Assembly (NCBI GenBank): GCA_965279195.1
Contig: CBDIHP010000015.1
Coordinates: forward strand, 1 to 10,536
DNA from: CBDIHP01 sp965279195
Lineage (GTDB): Bacteria; Planctomycetota; Planctomycetia; Isosphaerales; Isosphaeraceae
Direction: 5' to 3'
DNA: 10,536 bases
The notes beneath the pieces were generated by a model that saw nothing but the letters and a program-made list of their open reading frames with translations, was not told the origin of the DNA and did no database searches. Positions 7,001 to 10,536 of the stretch are shown piece after piece (the stretch's first letter is position 1; every line of letters starts with the position of its first letter). The position numbers and the translations under genes are program-made.

Positions 7001-8020
7001 CAGCGGTTCTTCGTCCGCACGCAGTACGCCACCGCCGTCGCCAGCCCCTCGACGATGGCCCCCGACCCGCTCCGCACCCACAAGCCCGAGAACAACGAAC
7101 CCTCGGTCGCCGCGATCTTCGGCTACCTCTTCGTGGCCGACCTCTACGAGGGACTCATCACCGTCCCCGCCGGGTCGCTGGTCGACGGCAACCCGCTCAA
7201 CAACAAGCTCGAACGTGAAACCACGTTCAACCCCGGTGGCATCCTGATGGGGGCCCGGGCCATCACCATCGTCGGCAATTACGCCTACATCGGCTGCGCC
7301 GCCGGGCTCGTCGTGGTCTCCATCGAGGACCCCAAGCATCCCCGGGTGACGACGATCCTCGGCAAGGACGTGATGTGCTCCCCCCGATCGATCCAGGCCC
7401 AGTTCCGTTACGGATTCGTCTGCGACGCGCAGGGCGTGAAGGTCCTCGACATCACGGACGCCGCCCACCCCCGATATGTCACCGCCCTGCCCCTGGCCGA
7501 CGCCCGGTCGATCTACGTCGCGCGGACTTACGCCTACGTCGCCGCCGGCAAGCAGGGGCTCGTGATCCTCGACGTCGAGAACCCCGAACGGCCGCGGTTC
7601 GATCAGGTCTTCAACGCCAATGGATGCATCAGCGACCTGTGCGACGTCAAGCTGGGCATCACCTACACCAGCGAATTCGCCTACCTCGCCGACGGCGCCA
7701 ACGGGTTGCGGGTCGTGCAATTGACCTCGCCCGAGACGCCCGGCAACCAGGGCTTCAGTCCCCGCCCGACTCCCCGGCTGATCGCCACCTATCCCGCTCC
7801 GAAGGGCGGGCAAGTGCTCAAGGTCTCGGAAGGCATCGACCGTGACCGATCCATTGATGAGAGCGGCAACCAGATCAGCGTCTTCGGCCGGATCGGGGCC
7901 CGCCCGCTGAACCCAACGGAACAGCGACAACTCTTCCTGCACGACGGCCGCCCCTGGTTCGTGAGCGACGACCCCCGCGACCCGGTCTATCGCCCGGCGA
8001 TCAATCCCCCACGCCGTTGA
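4091..8020 (+). CDS. Secreted decahaem c-type cytochrome fused to a C-terminal LVIVD-type beta-propeller
   Basis: This 1309-residue protein has an N-terminal signal peptide: hydrophobic segment about residues 11-28, probable cleavage S-E-A|Q at 31/32. Nine canonical CXXCH sites begin at Cys 67, 87, 313, 370, 536, 563, 680, 691 and 821. A tenth candidate has four residues between the cysteines (C149-G-T-S-G-C154-H155), a spacing known from some cytochromes c3. The haem part covers about residues 60-830 and is loosely packed, roughly one site per 75 residues, unlike compact MtrA-type wires. From about 920 to 1220 there are repeats of the LVIVD type (for example G-L-R-V-F-D-I, G-V-K-V-L-D-I, G-L-V-I-L-D-V, each preceded by Y-x-Y/F-V/A), which should fold as a beta-propeller. 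Six extra cysteines lie in that region (939, 1069, 1096, 1111, 1179, 1184). The protein should act outside the cytoplasm, in the periplasm or at the cell surface, carrying electrons with the barrel encoded 24 bases upstream. Its redox partner and direction are unknown. Its last 20 bases overlap the opposing cytochrome gene. Confidence 0.9.
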   Translation: MTTNLDPNRRLPALAMAVALLVAGLAGVSEAQHHAKGSVAYPVPIELRGIDLSGQGMAEAQAKSTGCITCHQGSHDPHGKDTVVLGCVDCHGGNPNVADKARAHVGPRFADIWRSSANPTRSYTLLNHESPEFVRFVNPGDLRVAHLSCGTSGCHPKEVLQNRMSMMTHGSMLWGAALYNNGSVPNKQARFGESYSMNGSPQRLQTYPPPDDWEIKVKGVVPFLDPLPRFEISQPGNILRVFEQGGRNPAELGLPDILDDAGRPRARLSARGLGTRNKTDPVFLGLQKTRLFDPTLNFLGTNDHPGDYRSSGCTACHMIYANDRSTIHSGPYAQAGHMGLSQNPDPTIPKNERGHPIEHKFTTAIPSSQCIVCHIHPGTNVMNSYLGYMWWDEETDGDLLYPHKQKYPSSEEYTRSQMSNPDETAVQGKWSDPKFLDHITDLNSQARHTQFADFHSHGWVFRAVFKKDRHGSLLDHRGKSLGDPETRKLMEAIAMPAAVREQHRTGEAGRKPAPAPDRDGVPVHLMDIHMEKGMHCVDCHFVQDVHGNTRLQQEVRGAIEIQCIDCHGTSVKKAMLTTTGPAAYTSGENGRDLSALRTPWGKRRFEKKGNKFYQNSMVEKDLAWEVVQTADTIDPASEHYSEKSRLAKTVRFGPDGQLIWGDVPGSKEEACAHASSNMSCIACHSSWNPSCYGCHLPSRTNKKMPSLHNEGELSRNYTSYNFQTLRDDVFMLARDGNVTGNRIGPARSSCAIHVTAYNGNRESTYVQQQTVSAEGLSGVAFSTNVPHTVRGGPPRIKSGPDRGRADSPDAYLPGRNETKQCTDCHLSKQNDNNATLAQLMMQGTNYTNWIGRYAWVAAGEAGLAGLTVTERQEPQAVFGSTLHRTAFPDYYRKFVESGSLLRDAFTHSGRDIGESFSLHKRNPEVLDVQARGEYLYAACGENGLRVFDIAMVDNKGFSQRVSTAPVSPLGQRFFVRTQYATAVASPSTMAPDPLRTHKPENNEPSVAAIFGYLFVADLYEGLITVPAGSLVDGNPLNNKLERETTFNPGGILMGARAITIVGNYAYIGCAAGLVVVSIEDPKHPRVTTILGKDVMCSPRSIQAQFRYGFVCDAQGVKVLDITDAAHPRYVTALPLADARSIYVARTYAYVAAGKQGLVILDVENPERPRFDQVFNANGCISDLCDVKLGITYTSEFAYLADGANGLRVVQLTSPETPGNQGFSPRPTPRLIATYPAPKGGQVLKVSEGIDRDRSIDESGNQISVFGRIGARPLNPTEQRQLFLHDGRPWFVSDDPRDPVYRPAINPPRR

Positions 8021-9632
8021 TCCGGCCGAGCAGATCGCGGAACTCCCGCGCCACCGGACGGAAGTCATCGGGGTCGAACTCGGCCGCGCGGGCGAGGCTG
8101 GCGGGGTACTCGGACTCGCTCAGCCGGAACAGGTCGGCCACCAGCAGGGCCTCCGGCCGCGTCCGGTCGCCCGCCACCCTCGACCACTCGGCCCGCGACC
8201 CAAAAGGATCAAGCTTGATCGCGGTGTTCATTTTATCCCGGATTGATGCCATCCGATCGGCTTCGGGCCCGAGCGGCGAACGTCCCGCTCGCAATGACCC
8301 GATCGCCCACACGGCCACCCGGGTCTGGTCATAATCCAGGGAATCCTCGGCCAGACGCCCACTCAGGAAGTCCAGGCTTTTCGCCGCCATCCGGTCATCG
8401 AACGTCGTCGCCTTGATCCGTTCCAGCAGACGATCGGCCGCCAACTCCACCCGTCGCGCGGCGGCAAGGACCTCCTCCGGATCGCCGAATTGCCCACCGG
8501 AATACGCCCGCAACAGGGCGTGGACCGACTCCCGCAGCTCGATCCGGACCTCGGCCTGCTTCCCCCATCCTGGCGAGCCGGCGAGCAACGCCTCGACCAG
8601 TGGCAGCGACCAGAGCCGCGCCCGGGGATGTCCGGCGGCGAGCTTGGTGCTCATGCCATCGAATGAAACCGTGTTCGCCCGACGCTGACGCCAGCGTTTG
8701 TGGCCGGGCGTCCGAAGCTCGTGGTGACAGGCGTAGCAGTCCATCCTCGCATAGTCCGGCCATGCGTCGGCCCGGTCGCGATCCATCCCCCGCCCCGCGT
8801 CATATTGCAAGAGCTTCACGGCTTCACGCAATGACATCAATCCGCCCACGAGCGACAGCTTCGCCGGGCTTGCGTCGCCGGCGTAACGCGACCGGATCTC
8901 GGGATGCCCTTGGAACAGCGGTACTTCCTCGGGCTTCCACCAGTGGGGCGGCATCGCCTCGCTGAAGGCCGCGACCTCGATCCCCGGCAGCGGCGGATGC
9001 CCGGCGGCATACATGTCGTGCGTGATAAGCTTGCCCTCGGTCGGGCTGCCGAGGTGGCACGAGAGGCACAACTGGGCACGCGTCGCCGGGTCGCGGAGGT
9101 TCGTCATGCCGTAGTCGCGCCGCTTCTCCGCCTGCGTCAGTCCCCGCCAGTTCTGCAGCTGCGACCCGGAGAGTCCGTGAGTCTGGACCCATTCCTTGTA
9201 CGGCCCGTGGCAGGCCGTGCAGCCCACCCCCTGGGCCCTGGTGTCGAAGGCCGCCGAAACCTCAGGCGCGGGATCTTCCGCCGTGAAGCCTGTCGAGTGG
9301 CAGGCCAGGCACGACCGCTCGCGGCTCACATCGGCGACCTTGAGCCGCCTGGCCATCGACCGGGCCCGGGGGTTGGTCAGGGCGTGGAATGCACGCCGAT
9401 GCTTGTCGGCACGTTCCCACGTGTTGAACTCATCAAATCTCACGAGCCTGGGCGCGTTATCGCCCCCGCCGAAGACGGAAGGGGCCCGCAACGCCCCGGC
9501 GCTGTGGCACTGCGAGCAGGCATCCGGCGTGAACAGCGTCCTCGTCGGTCCCTCCGCCCGGACGCCCCCCGATTCGCCGAGGAATCCGCATGCCGTGATC
9601 ACCGCCCACATCACGAGTCGTCGCGTTTTCAT
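8001..9632 (-). CDS. Pentahaem c554-like multihaem cytochrome c, exported
   Basis: This 543-residue protein starts at the ATG whose first base is 9632. Five CXXCH sites begin at Cys 39, 108, 138, 189 and 299. The arrangement, including A-A-G-H-P (209-213), M-P-P-H-W (227-231) and D-C-Y-A-C-H-H, resembles the cytochrome c554/c-prime-like multihaem group. Those histidines outside CXXCH are good distal haem-ligand candidates. After about residue 305 there are no more cysteines, and the charged, Leu/Ala-rich sequence looks mainly helical. The N-terminus K-T-R-R plus a hydrophobic stretch and V-R-A|E (26/27) predicts signal peptidase I export; I-T-A-C at 12-15 is also a loose lipobox, so a lipoprotein is possible. 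The start was chosen because AAGGAG sits 6 bases upstream; an in-frame TTG at 9647 overlaps the upstream stop codon and would place that AAGGAG inside the coding region. It follows a paralogous gene by 11 bases. The reaction is unknown: electron carrier and hydroxylamine/nitrogen-type chemistry are both possible in this wider family. Confidence 0.88.
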   Translation of the reverse strand: MKTRRLVMWAVITACGFLGESGGVRAEGPTRTLFTPDACSQCHSAGALRAPSVFGGGDNAPRLVRFDEFNTWERADKHRRAFHALTNPRARSMARRLKVADVSRERSCLACHSTGFTAEDPAPEVSAAFDTRAQGVGCTACHGPYKEWVQTHGLSGSQLQNWRGLTQAEKRRDYGMTNLRDPATRAQLCLSCHLGSPTEGKLITHDMYAAGHPPLPGIEVAAFSEAMPPHWWKPEEVPLFQGHPEIRSRYAGDASPAKLSLVGGLMSLREAVKLLQYDAGRGMDRDRADAWPDYARMDCYACHHELRTPGHKRWRQRRANTVSFDGMSTKLAAGHPRARLWSLPLVEALLAGSPGWGKQAEVRIELRESVHALLRAYSGGQFGDPEEVLAAARRVELAADRLLERIKATTFDDRMAAKSLDFLSGRLAEDSLDYDQTRVAVWAIGSLRAGRSPLGPEADRMASIRDKMNTAIKLDPFGSRAEWSRVAGDRTRPEALLVADLFRLSESEYPASLARAAEFDPDDFRPVAREFRDLLGRINGVGD

Positions 9633-9638
9633 GCCTTG

Positions 9639-9644
9639 CTCCTT
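9639..9644 (-). promoter_or_regulatory. Ribosome-binding site fixing the start of the pentahaem cytochrome
   Basis: On the minus strand AAGGAG lies 6 bases before the ATG at 9632 and immediately after the upstream gene's TGA (9646-9644), sharing its final A. This is a strong Shine-Dalgarno match and decides for the ATG against the TTG at 9647. The position suggests translational coupling with the upstream cytochrome. Confidence 0.7.
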
Positions 9645-10536
9645 CAACGGCTCGTGTGCGAGATCGATGCCGGGTGCCGCGCCCCTGGGCTAGCAAAACC
9701 CTTCGGGAAGCGGAGGAATTCGCGGAGTTTCTCCAGCTCGGCCTCCGCCTGGATCTCATCACGGGAAGAGTCGAGCGACCGACTCGACTGGACCAGCGGC
9801 ACCATGGCGAGGTACCGCTGGGTCGCCCCGTCCCAGTTCTCCGGCGGCATTCCCTGACGGGCCGTTTGAATCGAACGCCTGAGGCGATCGACGTCCGCGA
9901 TCGAATAGCTTCGTGTCGATGCGGTTTCAACCCAGCCTTCGAGCCGACTGGCGACATCCACAGCCACGGCGGCGATCTCGGAGGCGTTCGCCCGAGGGCG
10001 ATCCATCGCCACCCTCAGACGTGCCAGATCCTGCATCAGTTCCGGCGCCCCGGGCTCACCGAATCCCGTCGCGAGCGGTTCGAGCATCGCGAAGTTCCAG
10101 GTCCCCCATTTCGGCAGTCGGCCGATCGATTTGGCCGCGCGGCGCCAGGGGTCGTCGCGAAGGTCATGGTGGCAGGAGTAGCAGTCGTACTCGGCCAGTT
10201 CGGGCCACTCGCTCCGGTGTCGCGACGTGCTGGACGCGGATCCCGCCTTCGCCGCCAGCAGGCCGGATGAGGCCCGGGCCGTGGCGTACTGGCCGACCAC
10301 CCACGCCCTCGCCGGGAAGTCGGGCGACGCGTCGGGTTCGGAATCGCCCCGCCAGTGGGCGGGCATCGTGGCCAGGTGCGCCGAGAACTCGAACGCCAGC
10401 CGGGGATGGCCCGCCGCGATCAGCTCGTGATCGACCTTCCGCTCAGGCCGGCCCTCCCCCGCCGGGGACCCGACGTGGCAGCCCGCGCAAAGGTTCGCCC
10501 GCCGGCCCAGATTCAGGGTGGGATACATGCCGAGCG
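9644..10536 (-). CDS. c554-like multihaem cytochrome c, C-terminal part (5' end outside window)
   Basis: The reading frame runs off the right edge of the window. The first Met in view (10528-10526) is probably internal, because the residues before it (L-G-M-Y) align with D-Y-G-M inside the downstream paralogue at its residues 173-176. Two haem sites are visible: C-A-G-C-H (10475-10489) and C-Y-S-C-H (10169-10183). They match the fourth and fifth sites of the neighbour, so three more sites are expected beyond the edge. Shared signatures are G-S-P after the first visible haem site, A-A-G-H-P, M-P-x-H-W and D-C-Y-S-C-H-H-D-L. The rest is Cys-free and looks helical and charged. The stop TGA at 9646-9644 leaves 11 bases to the next gene's ATG, so the two form an operon of tandem paralogues. 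The role is presumably exported electron transfer or multihaem redox catalysis; no signal peptide can be judged without the missing N-terminus. Confidence 0.85.
   Translation of the reverse strand, partial: LGMYPTLNLGRRANLCAGCHVGSPAGEGRPERKVDHELIAAGHPRLAFEFSAHLATMPAHWRGDSEPDASPDFPARAWVVGQYATARASSGLLAAKAGSASSTSRHRSEWPELAEYDCYSCHHDLRDDPWRRAAKSIGRLPKWGTWNFAMLEPLATGFGEPGAPELMQDLARLRVAMDRPRANASEIAAVAVDVASRLEGWVETASTRSYSIADVDRLRRSIQTARQGMPPENWDGATQRYLAMVPLVQSSRSLDSSRDEIQAEAELEKLREFLRFPKGFASPGARHPASISHTSR

Noticed and set aside
8036..8050. CGCGG-AACTC-CCGCG hairpin 15 bases after the plus-strand stop as a terminator
   Set aside because: The stem is only 5 bp, there is no T-run after it, and it lies inside the coding region of the opposing gene; such short stems are common at this GC content.
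6245..8068. Minus-strand open frame of 607 codons opposite the propeller part of the decahaem gene
   Set aside because: It has the same low-complexity composition as other reverse-frame shadows and would overlap both real genes at 8001-8068.
9645..9647. TTG as start of the pentahaem cytochrome, overlapping the upstream stop
   Set aside because: The AAGGAG just downstream fits the ATG at 9632 with 6-base spacing, and starting at TTG would translate the ribosome-binding site and add five residues with no benefit to the signal peptide.
1..10536. CRISPR arrays, tRNA or rRNA genes, transposases or integrases
   Set aside because: I saw no regularly spaced repeats, tRNA-like cloverleaf, rRNA sequence or mobile-element protein on either strand.

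Overview
This 10.5 kb window is GC-rich bacterial DNA with closely packed genes. Long shadow ORFs lie opposite real genes, as is common at high GC. The gene content suggests a planctomycete, perhaps from the Isosphaeraceae/Gemmatales group. The reasons are tandem c554-like multihaem cytochromes with a shared architecture, a DegT-type aminotransferase with an 'A-x-R-G-G-E-K-A-V' N-terminus, and a short CGGCAGAAT tandem intergenic repeat. This placement is inferred from style and remembered families, not from a marker gene.

Layout. Positions 1-1205 (+) encode a PLP-dependent DegT/DnrJ/EryC1/StrS aminotransferase, probably cut at its 5' end by the window edge. Positions 1259-1882 (+) encode a small SprT-like zinc metalloprotease-fold protein with two zinc-ribbon-like tails. 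A 168-base gap (1883-2050) holds a tandem 9-mer and a short inverted repeat. Positions 2051-4066 (+) encode an exported, cysteine-free protein that looks like an outer-membrane beta-barrel and ends in Phe. It is followed after 24 bases by 4091-8020 (+), a 1309-residue secreted protein with nine CXXCH sites and one CX4CH site, fused to a C-terminal LVIVD-type beta-propeller. On the minus strand, two related c554-like multihaem cytochrome genes run towards this pair. One is complete at 8001-9632 with five CXXCH. The upstream one is partial, from 9644 to the window edge, with two CXXCH visible. The last gene of the minus pair overlaps the end of the plus-strand decahaem gene by 20 bases, tail to tail.

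Interpretation. From 2051 to the right edge, the window is an exported electron-transfer island. The barrel/decahaem pair has the gene logic of a porin-cytochrome conduit that could carry electrons across the outer membrane, and the propeller could be a surface or partner-binding domain. The c554-like proteins are candidate periplasmic electron carriers or enzymes serving the same system. The haem sites, signal peptides, operon spacing and barrel-like C-terminus are visible in the sequence. Electron transfer across the outer membrane, its direction and its substrate are inference. The two left-hand genes show no obvious functional link to the cytochrome island.
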